This document shows positions 13,503 to 25,154 of a stretch of 64,000 nt of DNA, one piece after another. The position numbers were made by a program, and so were the translations under genes. Origin of the DNA: Valencia hispanica. Taxonomy: Eukaryota; Chordata; Actinopteri; Cyprinodontiformes; Valenciidae. Numbering within the stretch: the first letter of the stretch is position 1; every line of letters begins with the position of its first letter. The notes under the pieces were generated by a model. The model did no database searches. It saw only the letters and a program-made list of their open reading frames with translations, and was not told the origin of the DNA. The stretch spans positions 3,022,821 through 3,086,820 of the forward strand of contig OY747713.1 in the NCBI GenBank assembly GCA_963556495.2. Reading direction: 5' to 3'.

Positions 13503-14141
13503 TATATACTGTTTGTAGTTGCTACATGTAGAACTTCAGCTCATAGTTGGAGAAAATAAAAGTTGTAGTTTTATCCAATTTACAAAGCTTTCAAAAGTAC
13601 AAAACAAACCACAAAAAAAATAAAAAAATAAAGAGCAAGATACTCATCCCTGTATTTCCTCCGTGGTTGACCGTGTGACTTCTCTGACTCTAAAACGTTC
13701 TCTGATCTTTTTAGATATTTGTACATTTTGTAGATGGAATCTCTGATAATGCGGCTACTTCAGCTCGTTTCGTTCTGCTGCGATATATTCCATCGTCAAA
13801 CTCCCAGCCCGATGTTCCAGGTCCCGGTTCTGTTTAAAATGATGATTACAATTGCTAATTTATTTGAGTGTGTTCAATTTTGTGAGAGGGGGGAGCTGGT
13901 TGATTTAATTTACAGTGCAGTGAAACATTCACAACGACAGAATCTAAAGGGGAAAAACTATTTAAATCCCATTGATGTTATGCCCCACCTGCAATACCTC
14001 TGCGCCCCACTAGTGGGGCTCGCCCCATACTTTGAGAAACACTGCTTTAAACAAAGGCATCTAGTTCGCTCTTTCTTTTGGGCTTGATTGGAAAGAACGG
14101 ATCTGAACGCTTCCTGTTTTAAACCAAGTTCAATGAGTTGA

Positions 14142-14867
14142 TTAAAGCAGGGTCGGCCCTAGGTTCCATGGGGCCTTGGGCTGAATATGATTTTGGGGCC
14201 CCTCAATGTCTGGGGGCCCCAAGCAACTGCTTAGGCTGCTTCTACCTTGTACTCCATTTTTTCCCTTAAATTTACAATTTCCTTAATACACCCGATTTAA
14301 CAATTTAACACGACATTACACAATTTTAGGACTCCACTTGCTAAAAATAATATATGGAAAACTTCAATTAACATTTCTTGTGATTCTTTATGGCATACTG
14401 GTAATCTGGCATACCGGGCGGGCCGACGCACTTGGGGGCCGGTCAATATAATTTATTTATTTTTTTGGCCAACGACTGACCCATAAAGCAGGGACAGCGG
14501 CCCATAGCTTCATTTTCCATTGAGAATGAGGAGACACGTAACAATTTAAGCGGGGTCTGAGCCCGTCGGCCATGTTGTCAGGCCACACCGTCGGTTGCCA
14601 TGGGCAACACTGTCAGAGCGACACAGAGACGGAGCAGGAAAGACGACTGGAATTACGCATTTAAATGGAGAAATTACGAATAACATTAAGAAGAAATGGA
14701 GAAGCAGGCTAAAGAAAATGATCATTATGTGGAGAAAGTCACTACCGGCACCAAGCAGAAACGTAGACCCATACGAGCTGCCTGCAGCAGAGTGGGACAG
14801 AGATCTGGACTCTTTACCTCCGTGCGCCTACATGGAAATCGTTGATTACTTGGGTTTTGGCATCAGT
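14142..14867 (+). repeat. Repeat mosaic with hAT-like ends and a truncated ORF
   Basis: The stretch starts with CAGGGTCGGCCCTAGGTT, a hAT-type terminus, followed by GGGGCC-rich sequence. Around 14400 it has a GGCATACCGGGCGGGCC motif of the kind found in other teleost hAT elements. It holds the open frame described next and stops where the next CAGGGGTGGAC terminus begins. I cannot assign complete elements here. Confidence 0.5.
14681..14867 (+). pseudogene. Truncated mobile-element ORF, YqaJ/Harbinger-associated type (tentative)
   Basis: The frame that opens at 14595 reads a basic stretch (KKKWRSRLKKM), then DPYELPAAEWDRDLDSLPP and CAYMEIVDYLGFG. It is cut after about 90 residues by the hAT-type terminus at 14868. 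The D-P-Y/W...Y-x-x-I-V-x-Y-L pattern reminds me of the N-terminal part of teleost repetitive proteins with a YqaJ-like nuclease domain, but this is recognition by eye only. The nuclease domain itself is absent. The part of the frame beyond 14868 belongs to the inserted sequence. Confidence 0.3.
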
Positions 14868-16104
14868 CAGGGGTGGACAGGCCATCTGGCATCATCCTGG
14901 TGGACCGTTGACCCAATGTGGGCCGGTGTTGTGCCAAAAAGTGATCAGCCGCCGCGGGAGCACGCACGAGTTAGGCAACACTGTTTCTTGACGTAACTCA
15001 CAACGATTGCGGCTTAAAATTCGGCAAATCCAACATTATCGACATTGAAAAAGCACAAATATCCTTGTTAAATACTTTAGCAGATGTTTACCTCCATTTA
15101 ATTTCAATAATTTTCTCCAGAGACCGATTGTGTTTTCCATTTCAGAAGTTGTTTAAAATGTTCGGCGTTTGTCTTAAACGGTCACAATATGTGAGCCTGG
15201 ATGTAATATTTGCAATTTAAATATGTTTTTGGCTAAGAATTGGATATGTCTATGCTATAGCCTTGATATTAATTTAAAATAGCGTAAGATAACTCTGCTG
15301 CATAGAATGAAAAGGGAAAAGTTATGTAGATTAAAATAAATTATTTTCCAACAATTTTATCGATTTATCTGGTTTGTTTTGCCAATATTTTAATGTCGTA
15401 GCCAACAACGTGTTATACTGTTAACGTTGTTTTTATTTGTATTTAGTTTGACATGAAGCTAAAGTTAATTGTTTTTTTGTTACTATGGAAACTCTCCATG
15501 GCACATTTGCACTTGAAAAAACGTGATCAAACTGATCAAGCTCCTATGGTTTTAAAATTACACAGTGTTACTTTCTATAAATGACTTTTTGTTTAAAGGT
15601 GACAAGATTAAAGCATAAATAGTACATTTCCGCACATAGAACATCTTATATTTGTCATTGTTCTCTTGCCAAAAAGTGACGATAACATCCTGTTTACCTA
15701 TGAAGGGTTAAATATGCCTCAAAATGTCTTTACTTATTTCTTATTCATTTAATTGTAGACATCACAGCATACTGAGTCTTTTGCACCATCTTTGATACCC
15801 CCAAATCGCTAAACAGGATCATTGGACTTGCCAAAGATTGATCATAGCATCGTGGTTACATGTGAAGTGTTAAACATGTCTCGCAATAACTTTATTTATT
15901 ATATCTTGATGCTGTTGTACCCATTACAGCATCCTTTGTATCATCTTAATTATCCCTAAAAGTCCCGTTTGTCATCGTCAATCAATTATGGGCTGACAGC
16001 CTATGAGAGCCATGACAGTGCTATCAATCACAACACAAACCAGGGTGGGCGGGGCCTCATGACATGGGGCCGGAGTGGTGCGACGGGATGCTGCTGAGCT
16101 GAAA

Positions 16105-16284
16105 ATGGAGAAGGGTAAGAAACGCCCCGGTGGCGCTGAAAAAGTGTGGCTCAACAAGCTGAAATCTCTGGAGGTGGAAGCTGCTAAATGTTTAAGGTTG
16201 ACAGACCTATTTGGTGCCGGGGTCGCCACCCCAGCAGCAGGTGCTGCTGCGCGAGGAGACGCACAAAGTGGAGACATCCAGTAA
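16105..16284 (+). CDS. Short basic ORF, possible first exon of a hAT-type transposase
   Basis: This is a 59-codon frame starting MEKGKKRPGGAEKVW and continuing with a Leu/Lys-rich helix (KLKSLEVEAAKCL) and DLFGAG. Teleost hAT/ZMYM1-like transposase genes often begin with a short basic 'K-K-R-x-G-A' exon of this kind, which is why I suggest it. A GT donor (CCA|GTAACG) lies two bases before the stop. No downstream BED finger or hAT C-terminal domain was found in the element, so it would be a remnant. It could equally be a chance ORF. Confidence 0.35.
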   Translation: MEKGKKRPGGAEKVWLNKLKSLEVEAAKCLRLTDLFGAGVATPAAGAAARGDAQSGDIQ

Positions 16285-16493
16285 CGTTAGCGTGGGGTTG
16301 TGACCTGAATAACTGAATACTTGTTCAAACATATTAGCCCAGAGTTGAGGGGCTGACTGTTGGTAGTTGCGGTTGATTTAGTTAAATATGCCAAATTGTG
16401 ATACTTTCGATTATTATTGTTCAGATGATTTAGCTAAGCTAGCTAACAGCTACTATCGGCAGCGCTCTCTGGTTCCCATAGCAACAGTAAACA

Positions 16494-17435
16494 TTAAAGA
16501 GTAACTAAAGCCCAAAACAACTTTTTTTTGCTTCTAAACTGTATAAATGGGTCTTTACCAATGCAGTCTTTCAGTTTCTGGGGATTTTTTTACATTTTGG
16601 TGTAAACTTGTTTAATTCTACACTTTTTGGTCTAAAAACGTCTTAGTGCTGCCCTCTTAGGGTTGAACTGTGGCTACTGCATTTGAATGTTGTGATTGGT
16701 GGAGAGCGGTACATCTTTACGTCACAGCAGCCATGGTCTCACAGACACGCCCCGTGGGTTTGGGTATAAAACTATCAGACATACCGGCCCCGTGGCAAGT
16801 TTGGAGTTGGATTGCGTTTTTCAGGTTAACAATTATTATCACATTAGCACTTAGTTGGCATAGCTAACATACTGTTTTGAACGTTAGCCTATGTTAGCAT
16901 CACCACTCAGAGACGGGACCCATCCTGTCTCTCTCTCCCTCAGCAGCAGCACCAGCCTCGGGCAGCGCTGACTCAGCGCCCTGAGTCAGCGGCTCTAATT
17001 GATACGGCTCGCGGCCGCTGGGCTCCATAAAGCCTCCCTCTACTCCTCTATCTCCGGTGACGACGGAGGAGATCCCCTGGTTCAGGGCACCGAGCCAGCG
17101 CCGCCCGAGGTCGGTGCTGCTGAGGCAGAGGGAGACAGGAGGAGTCCGCTCTCTGAGTGGTGATGCTAACATAGGCTAACGTTCAAAACAGATGAATGTT
17201 GATCAGTCGCAAAACTGCCAACGTCGCTTCGGTCACTGTCCATGTTTCAGTGTCACATTAAGCGAGCTGTCATTGCCCTCCTGAACACACCCCCATGTTC
17301 CCCCCTCCGCTTTTCCCTCCACACTTGGCCACACCCCTCTGTTCTTCCTGGCACCGCCCACTCTGTAGAATTTTGTCTGGGGATGTTATCTGGGGGCGGG
17401 GTTATGATTTTTCATGGGGTTCAGTTACACTTTAA
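16494..17435. mobile_element. TTAA-flanked MITE (about 0.94 kb)
   Basis: TTAA at 16494-16497 is followed by AGAGTAACTAAAGCCC. The right end reads GGGGTTCAGTTACACT before TTAA at 17432-17435. The two ends match at 13 of 16 positions as an inverted repeat. A TTAA target is used by piggyBac and Kolobok elements; the sequence does not let me choose between them. No transposase is present. Confidence 0.55.
16872..17191. repeat. Perfect 42-bp inverted repeat around a GC-rich core
   Basis: Bases 16872-16913 are the exact reverse complement of 17150-17191, with 236 bp between them. The core is rich in CpG and short palindromes (for example around GACTCAGCGCCCTGAGTC). A perfect match over 42 bp in otherwise diverged sequence suggests a recent small element or a gene-converted foldback inside the TTAA MITE. 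Confidence 0.85.
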
Positions 17436-18551
17436 GGGGAGACGCTACAGGTGAATAGGGAAAAAAGTTAGCTTCAAGATACCTTCATGGAAATTGACAA
17501 ACTTAATCCTAGTATTAAAACAAACATCATTTGTATTAGAAGTTTTTATATACATTTTGTTTAGATATGCAAATTAGGTGTAATCTGGTTAAAAATGTGC
17601 TAATTTGCACATATTTGTAAACGTATCATCTCAAAATTGGTGAGAGACAGATTGAATTTTTCTTTAATTTTCTAATCATATATGTTATCAAAAACCTTTT
17701 ACAGAGGGAAATAGGTTTATTTCATTTCATTACTTCATAAATCAAAAAACAGTGTAAGTAGGTGCAAAAAACTCATTTTCGCCCCGTTTTTTTACACAAA
17801 TTAGCACTTTTTTTTTAGAATGATGTATTGACAAATCGCTCTGTAATTGTCTTTCAGCTCATAGCACAGAACAATGGTGGAAAGTTTGGTGTATATAGGT
17901 ATAACTGATTTCAAGATTATTCGTTCTGAATGTTGGAAAAAACTAATTTTGAGAAAAACGCAATTAAAGATTTGCATTAGATAATTTAATGCAATGTGAA
18001 GCACAAATGACCCTCAAATCCCTCGTTGCCTGTTTGTGATTGGTCATTAATTTAAACAGGCATACCATTTTTGGACATTTTTCTTTTTACTTTTTCTTAT
18101 TTGGGGGCTTTTTGTTTAGACTGCTTCGCTTTAACAGGCAACCGGAAACAGTGAGACGGAAAATAGAAAGCCAAATCTGCTGTCGCACCCGCACTAAAAT
18201 GATAAAAATAGTCGATTTTACAGGTGTTTCAGAGTTGTAGTTTGTTTTATTCTGAAAGCCAACATGTTAAGGATGTTAAATATCCACAAATCTCAAAATT
18301 GACCAGGTCACGAAAAATCCCTGTTTTTGCCTGTAGTGTCTTGCCTTAACATGAACTAATGTGTCAAGCCACATGTGCTTTATTTGTTAACTGCTATCAA
18401 GGAATATGACTCTCATTTTTACTGTAGTGTGCATGAGAGGAGATGCTGCGAGATTTGTGGACTTTTATGTAGTGTCGGCTGATAATGTAGTGGGCTGGTG
18501 TGGACAGAAAATGCCAGGGCTGAATTTTTGTCCCAGTCCACCCCTGACTGC

Positions 18552-20640
18552 AGCTGTCTGGTTGACTCTTTAGGCAGACCTGTGAAGACGCTGTTGCAGT
18601 AATCAATCCGACTAAAGATAAACGCATGGATGAGTTTTTCTAGCTCCTGTTGTGACATCAGTCCTTTAATCCTAGAAATGTTCTTCAGGTGATAGAAGGC
18701 TGACCTTGTTATTGCCTTTATGTGACCCTGGAGGTTCAGATCTGAGTCCATTACTACACCTAGATTTCAGGCCTGATCAGTAGTTTCTAGCTGGATTAAC
18801 CGAAGCTGTGTGCTGACTGTTGATTGTTCCTCTTTAGGTCCAAAAATAATTACTTCAGTTTTGTTTCTATTTAGCTGGAGAAAGTTATGGCACATCCAAC
18901 CATTTATTTGGTCAATACATTTATTTAGGGTTTGAATGGGTTCAGAGTCACCTGGTGACATTGTAATGTAGAGCTGAGTATCATCTGCATAGTTATGGTA
19001 GCTAATGTTATTGGTTGCTATAATCTGGGCTAGTGGGAGCATGTAGATATTAAATAAGAGGGGCCCCAGGATGGAGCCCTGGGGCACCCCACATGTGATT
19101 TCTGTTTGTTCTGATGAAAAGTTTCCTATTGAAACATAGAAGTCCCTGTTCTTTAGGTAAGACTCAAACCAGCCAAGTACTGTACCAGAGAGTCCGACCC
19201 AGCTCTCCAGTCGTTCCAATAAAATATCATGATCAACACTGAGGTCCAACAGAACCAGCACTGTGGTTCTTCCACAGTCTGTATTTATGCGGATGTCACT
19301 AAATACTTTGACTAGGCAGTCTCGGTGCTGTGGTTACCACGGAAACCAGACTGAAAAGCATCAAAGCGGTTGGTCATTGTTATGAAGCTATTTAACTGCT
19401 GAAACAACTTTTTCAATAATCTTACTGATGAATGGAAGATTAGAGATTGGCCTGTAGTTCTGCATTAACGTGTTGTCCAGATTCTTCTTCTTTAGCAGTG
19501 GTTTAATAACTGCTGTTTTTAAAGCCTGAGGGAAGAAACCTGATAGCAGTGATGAGTTCACTATTTGAACAAGATCAGAACCAATAACAGGAAGAACTTT
19601 CTTTAGAAAAGCTGTGGGTAGGATATCAAGACAGCAGGAGGAGGAGCTTAATTGGATAATTATTTTTTCAAGGCTGTTCTGTTTTAATTCGTGGAATTCA
19701 GACATTTTCTCTACATTGTTGTTGATTGGGGATGGCACTGGTTGTGGGTTCGATATTGAGGTACAGATTGACCGTCTAATTGTTAGAATCTTTTCAGTGA
19801 AAAAGCTGCAAATGCATTGCAGGCCCTGGTAGAGTTTAGTTCTGGGGCTACTGTCACTAAAGGATTAGTTAGTCTTTCCACTGTTGCAAATAGAGTCCGT
19901 GCGTTATTAATGTTTCTGTCGAGTTTTCCGCCATTTTCTCTCGGCTCGTCGACACTCTTTTTTCACTACGTACCAGTGGATTACTTGTCCACGGAGACTT
20001 CTTTCTACCTGAGACTACTTTCACTTTAGTTGGAGCAATGGAATCCATGATGTCTGAGATTTTCGCAAGGAAATGATCTACCAGCTTATTTACTGAGTTT
20101 GAGTTGGGAGATGAGGGGGATGTGGTGGAAGGATAAATACGTTTAAAGGTTTCTACTGAACTGTCCCCTAGAAAACGCTTTTTTATAGTGGTCTTACTGC
20201 GGCTGGATAATTTAGCAGAGATGGTACTTTCAAAGAAAATACAGAAATGGTCAGATAATGCAATATTAATTACCGAGATGTCGGAAATATTTAAACCTTT
20301 GCAGATAATTAAGTCCAGAGTGTGTCCTTTATTGTGTGTTGGTTGTTTGACATGCTGGATCAGTCCGAAGTTGTGGAGAGTATCATCTAATGTTTTTGCT
20401 TGTCTGTCTTGGGGGTTGTCGTTATGGATGTTAAAATCCCCCACAATGATTAGTTGGTCACAGTCGACACATATTACAGAAAGAAGGTCATTGAAATCAT
20501 TAAAGAAGTTAGAGTTAAGTTTTGGTGGTTTATATAAACTTAGAAATAAAGCTTTGTTAGGCTCATTTATCTGGGTGGCTAGGTATTCAAAAGACCAGCA
20601 CGTTATTTTGGCTGCAGTCTGATTGACTTTGTGGTTTAAA
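18552..20640 (-). mobile_element. L2-type LINE, truncated at both ends, minus strand
   Basis: Read on the minus strand, this runs from mid endonuclease through the RT and stops abruptly at 18552, within the conserved GACAGCTGCAG of the 3' coding part. The sibling copy at 23556-24526 continues with CTGATCCAGAACGC. The abrupt stop coincides with the hAT-type terminus, so the 3' end was lost to, or separated by, that insertion. The start, near 20640, is a normal 5' truncation. Confidence 0.85.
18552..20640 (-). pseudogene. L2-type ORF2 remnant (endonuclease and RT)
   Basis: Block 19869-20640 holds the endonuclease end: IIVGDFNIHNDN, THNKGHTLDLII and an intact SDH (ALSDHFCIFFE). Block 19388-19738 is the RT start (NYRPISNLPFISKIIEKVV). 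Block 18767-19261 is the RT core, with [26 protein letters not shown] and an intact YADD ([12 protein letters not shown]). Block 18552-18751 is the thumb (MDSDLNLQGHIKAITRSAF). Frameshifts and stops separate the blocks, so no full protein is made. The catalytic motifs are well kept, which suggests modest age. Confidence 0.85.
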
Positions 20641-21944
20641 TGTTTCTGATCCAGGTTTTCCTCCTGGTGCCTGAACCCAGTCCTCAGCTGGTTCCTGCTT
20701 GTCCAGCAGCTCAACTTCAGCCCAACATTCTGCTGATCCTTAAAGACCGAACCCATCTGAGGCTGATTAAAACCTGATTTATTCTGCTCTCACGTTGATT
20801 TTGGCTCATTTATTTAATAACAATTGTTATTTGGCTCTGGAAAGATGCGGTTATGTAAACAGACACACACCATTTTTTCCCCCTCCTCTGCTTGTATAAA
20901 ACCAGCTGCTGTTAATCGTCACCAAGGGGAGCTCGTTCCTCCACATCCCTCCCGCACCGTTCGGATCTCTGAGTGCAGACAGCTCCTTCCTGTTTCTGCA
21001 CAGCAAAAAGTTTCGCTATTCAAATGTAGCATTTAAAGTTGCTGCAGTTGACAGAGGTGAGTCACAAAGCTGAACGGAGCCAGGAGTCCCACTCTGCTGT
21101 CTGCAGCAAGCCTGTGATGTGGATGTGGGCGGCTGCCACACAATCGCTTATTAACGGGGAGATTTTCCCTTTCGCTGCAGCAAACTTTCTACAGGTGACG
21201 CTGTGTTTCTCTCACGCAGCAGCTGCAGAGTCCGAGCCGGTGCGAAAACACGGTTCAGGGTCGCAGCTGAGTTGTTTAAAGATTTAGGGAGAGCTGTTCC
21301 TGCAGCGAGGAGGAGAAATCAGCCGAGTGGAAAAGTACTCAGAGATGCTCTCTTTGTTCCTGCTCTGCTACATTTCTGCATGAGCTGCTGAGTGAAATTC
21401 TATTTCTGAGTTTATGGAAACGTTTTGACTGTTTCATGACGTCTGTCGTTCAGAGCTGGACCAACCGCAGTCAAGAGCAGATCAGAAAACAGCAGCAGCA
21501 CTGGCCTGCGCCTTCTAGACGTTTCCCTGCTTTAACACGCCTGATTCAGAAGATGGCGGTTCAGCAAAAGCCTGTTAATCAGCCCTGAATTTAAATCAGG
21601 TGTGCTAGTGCAGGGAAACATCTAAAACATGCAGGGAAGTGTGCCTTTTGGGGGAACACTACTGTTCATGTCTGCAGAAAGAACTGCTCATGATTTTCTT
21701 TTCTTCCATAAATGTTCCACTGCTTTAAACCTCTCCACAACGTTCTCTCTGACCCGTCTGCTGGGTTCCTTCGTCTTCACGATGTTAGATGTTCTCTGAT
21801 GAATCTCTGAGGCCAGACGATCTGCAGTCAGACTCAGATTAAATCCCTCTCAGCTGGACTTTACTGATTAGGTGACTTCACGGGGCGGTTGGTTGCTCTG
21901 GATTGTATTTCAAGGCATCATAGTGAGGGGGTTTCAAAACAAAC
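20641..21944. other. Intergenic sequence, nothing recognised
   Basis: Normal-complexity DNA with a few short open frames (20824-21036, 21039-21287, 21203-21391) that overlap in different frames and show no domain. No repeat boundary is visible. Confidence 0.5.
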
Positions 21945-23090
21945 ACACACCATAATTTTTCTGATTTCTATTTGTACATTTATTAAAGCACAATAACAAC
22001 AGCATGGGAGCTGACCAAAGTGCTGTACAGAGGCAACACATAAAGTAATAAAACAAGAAACCATAAAAACAGCAAATAAATAGTCATTAAAATATATATA
22101 AGTAAAAATGGTAAATAAATGAATAGAAATGAATAAAACCTAGATATATAAAAGCTAGGTACTAAAAGCAGCAGAATAGAAATGCGTCTTTAAACGAGAC
22201 TTGAAGATCGATATGGAAGGGGAAAGTCTGATTTCCATAGTTTTGTAGCACAAATCGAAAAAGCTCGTTCGCCACGGGATTTGCAGCGAAGACTAGGAAT
22301 CTGTAATAAATAAAGGTCAGCAGAACGGAGGGGGCCTACCTACATATGGAATAATCAGCTCTGAAATGTATGCAGGGGCCAGGCAATTCAGAGCCTTAAA
22401 AACAAACATTTCAGATTTTAAAGTGTATCCTAAGTCTTGCTAAAATAGGAGCGATATGCACCCGGCGGCCAGTATTTAGTATAGAGTATAGAGCGGCATT
22501 TGAAATATCAAAGAGGACAGCATTAGCGTAGTCCAACTTAGATGTAATAAAAGCATGAATAGCTGTCTCCGGGTAAAATTTGGAAAGGCGTCTCAACTGA
22601 TAAAAACACGATTTAACCACGTGATTAACATGAGAATCCACTTTTAGGGCCGAATCCATTTTTATACCCAGGTTTAAAGTTGTTTGACTGATTTTAAACA
22701 GGACTACGGAAAAATCAAGAGCAGAGGAAGAGGAGCCATGGGTGGTAAAAAAACGATAAACTCGGTCTCGGAATCGTTCAGCAACAGGAAGTTGGGAGCG
22801 AGCCAGGCCTCAACTTCAACAAGACAGTTAAGGAGCGTTTGGATTGAAGTATGAGCCTTCAGGGGAACGTATGTCTGGCAGGCATTCGCATAAAGGTGAT
22901 AATTAATGTTGCATTTCCTGAAAATAGACCCCAACGGAAGAATGTAAATGCTAAACAAGAGGGGGCCAAGAATAGAGCCCTGTGGGACTCCTCAGGGAAA
23001 GGGCTGTGGAGGGAGATTAATTTTCAAGACGGGACAACAAAATATCATGGTCAACCGTATCGAACGCAGCTGAGACAGAAACTCCAGTCT
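21945..23090 (-). mobile_element. L2-type LINE fragment, second family, minus strand
   Basis: The minus strand reads the end of an RT followed by a 3' untranslated tail (TTTATTAAAGCAC and CAAAGTGCTGTACAGAGGC near 21980-22030). Recognisable protein pieces are FDTVDHDILL near 23060-23030, [18 protein letters not shown] near 22900 (YANA where active RT has YADD), [10 protein letters not shown], and MDSALKVDSHVNHVVKSCFYQLR at 22590-22659. A deletion has removed the segment between the DHDILL and GVPQGS motifs. It is clearly dead and more diverged than the LINEs at 18.6 and 23.6 kb. Confidence 0.78.
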
Positions 23091-23555
23091 CCCTGCAACG
23101 TTGCCTCCCTGTTCCTACACACCTGAATCCTCACTCCTTCACGTGTCAGCAGGTTCTTCAAAGGCCTGGTCATGAACTAGTCATTTGATTCATTTGTTGG
23201 AGCGGGGATGCATCCAAACGTTGCAGGACAGAAGCCCTGAAGGACTGGAGTTGCAGACCCTTGCACTGTTGTGTTGCTCTGTTGCCTAAAATCCCGATAA
23301 AATACACAGAAGTTTGCATTTGGAGCGATAAAATACACAAGGGGCAGAAAGAGGAAAAGAGATTAAGTCACATTCAGCATATCAGAATATGGTTCAGATG
23401 ATACTCGTCTTTTAAAAACAACCTTTAAGCAGGTATTAAACACACTTTTCTGTACTTATTTATTTTTTGGTCGTATTCTAACTTCCTCCACCTAAAAACC
23501 CTGAATTATTTTTTTTCAGTGAGAGGTTCTGAAGAATTCAGTATTTCCATAAGTG
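23091..23555. other. Spacer with possible repeat end, no gene
   Basis: Contains GGAGCGGGGATGCATCCAAA and 'gaaggactggagttgcagacccttgc' like phrases that I associate with teleost interspersed repeats, but no element could be delimited. Confidence 0.4.
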
Positions 23556-24007
23556 TCCAAAACCTGGAGAGCTGGGTCGGACTCTCTAGTACAGGACTTG
23601 GCTGGTTTGAGTTTTATCTAAAGAACAGGGACTTCTATGTTTCAATAAGAAACTTTTCATCAGAACGAACAGAAATCACATGTGGGGTGCCCCAGGGCTC
23701 CATCCTGGGGTCCCTCTTATTTAATATCTACATGCTCCCACTAGGCGAGATTATAACAACCAATGAGATTAGCTACCATAACTATGCAGATGATACTCAG
23801 ATCTACATTAGGATGTCACAAGGTGACTTTGAACCTATCCAAACCCTAAGTAAATACATCAAGCAAATCAATGGATGGATGTGGCATAACTTTCTCCAGC
23901 TGAACAGAAACAAAACAGAAGTAATTACTTTTGGACCTAAAGAGGAACGATCGACAATCAGCACACAGCTTCCGTTAATCCAGCTAGAAACTACTGATCA
24001 GGCCTGA
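23556..24007 (+). pseudogene. L2 reverse-transcriptase core fragment (YADD intact)
   Basis: About 150 codons of RT palm remain. [19 protein letters not shown] is followed by the substrate-binding motif [19 protein letters not shown] and the primer-grip region [18 protein letters not shown], ending at a stop after TTDQA. There is no start of its own; the upstream ATG at 23519 lies outside the element and joins by chance. Confidence 0.8.
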
Positions 24008-24526
24008 AATCTAGGTGTAGTAATGGACTCAGACCTGAACCTCCAGGGTCACATAAAGGTCAATAACAAGGTCAGCGTTCTATCACCTGAAGAACATTTC
24101 TAGGATTAAAGGACTGATGCTGCAACAGGACCTAGAAAAACTCATCCATACGTTTATCTTTAGTCGGATTGATTAATGCAACAGCGTCTTCACAGGTCTG
24201 CCTAAAAAGTCAATCAGACAGCTGCAGCTGATCCAGAACGCTGCTGCTCGTGTTCCTCACTAGAACCAGGAAAGTAGAGCACATCACCCCGGTTCTAAAG
24301 TCCTTACACTGGCTCCCTGTAGCTCAGAGAATAGACTTCTAAATACTTTTACTAGTTTATAAATCATTACATGGCTTAGCACCAAAGTATGTTGAAGATC
24401 TACTGTTACTGTTCCTCTGTCTGTGTTTTACTGCTATTTTTATTTTACCTCTTAATCATGTAAAGCACCTTGAATTACCTTGTTGTTGAAAGTGTGCTGT
24501 ACAAATAAAATTGCCTTGCCTTGCCT
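23556..24526 (+). mobile_element. L2-type LINE 3' fragment with TTGCC tail
   Basis: A 5'-truncated copy starts within the RT at CTGGAGAGCTGGGTCGG and ends with TGCTGTACAAATAAAATTGC and three TTGCC units, the usual L2 3' tail. It is the same family as 18552-20640 but in opposite orientation. The RT core block (to 24007) keeps [14 protein letters not shown] and YADD ([12 protein letters not shown]). Downstream the frame is lost by stops and small indels, although MDSDLNLQGHIK and the LHWLPV-type motif (tccttacactggctccctgt) are still readable. Confidence 0.88.
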
Positions 24527-25069
24527 AAAGGACGAGGTGCTAACTTATTTTAAAGAAAGCAGGTTCCAAGATCATTTTCTCCTGGATTTTTGCAGAAGTT
24601 TTGAAGCAGATTATGTAACGTTCAGCAGAAGTCTGAATGTGAGCTCGGCTGTTTTCTTGGTTTTATCTCACACTTAACGAGACAAGCTGAGCGTTAAAAC
24701 AGAGTTTCCCAGCATGCAGGCAGCTTTTTCATCCTATCAGAGCTGTAACGGTTTATAATGATGAGGCTGCAGTGGAAAATGTGAGGCACAGCAGTGAGAT
24801 TGTGAATTCAAAGGTCACACTACACCACTCATGACTGGGAGGAGTCTGACTCTAGATGTGTAAGTTAGACTATTATGGAAAGTGATTGAACAGGATTTCT
24901 GAATGCGTACATTTATATGATATATTTCTTATCTGCCTCTTGCTGCAGCCTACTTTGTTTCCTCCATGTAAAACTGTCTGTTTGATCTGAAGACGTTTAC
25001 TGATGCTGATGCCTTTTAATACATCAAACACGTGGAGGTCCTGAGGTATCTTTCCATCAGCCTGCAATC
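24527..25069. other. Intergenic sequence, nothing recognised
   Basis: No domain, repeat terminus or RNA gene recognised. Confidence 0.45.
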
Positions 25070-25150
25070 TGTCTGCTTCTGCACGGCGGTGCCGCTGAAA
25101 GCACCGGTGCCTTGCACCAAGAAGCTCCCGAGTTCAAATCCCGACCTTTC
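25070..25150 (+). repeat. tRNA-like (SINE-type) fragment
   Basis: GAGTTCAAATCCCGAC at 25130-25145 fits a polymerase III box B. Upstream, GCACGGCGGTGCCGCTGAAA and the 'gcaccggtgccttgcaccaagaagctcccgagttc' pattern match a common teleost tRNA-like repeat phrase. No cloverleaf with a proper anticodon arm can be built, so this is not a functional tRNA gene. Confidence 0.4.
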
Positions 25151-25154
25151 CTCG

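Larger units (their letters stand above)
14868..18547. mobile_element. hAT-like region bounded by CAGGGGTGGAC inverted ends
   Basis: CAGTCAGGGGTGGAC at 14864-14878 is the exact reverse complement of GTCCACCCCTGACTG at 18537-18551. The CAGGGGTGGAC part is a familiar hAT terminus. However, the 8-mers outside the ends (GCATCAGT and ACTGCAGC) do not match. The left flank is a broken ORF, while the right flank is the middle of an L2 LINE. The ends may therefore belong to two different copies brought together by a deletion or recombination. The interior holds a small ORF, a TTAA-flanked MITE and AT-rich filler. Confidence 0.5.

Noticed and set aside
25070..25150. tRNA gene
   Set aside because: Box B is present but no complete cloverleaf or anticodon arm can be formed; it fits a SINE-type fragment better.
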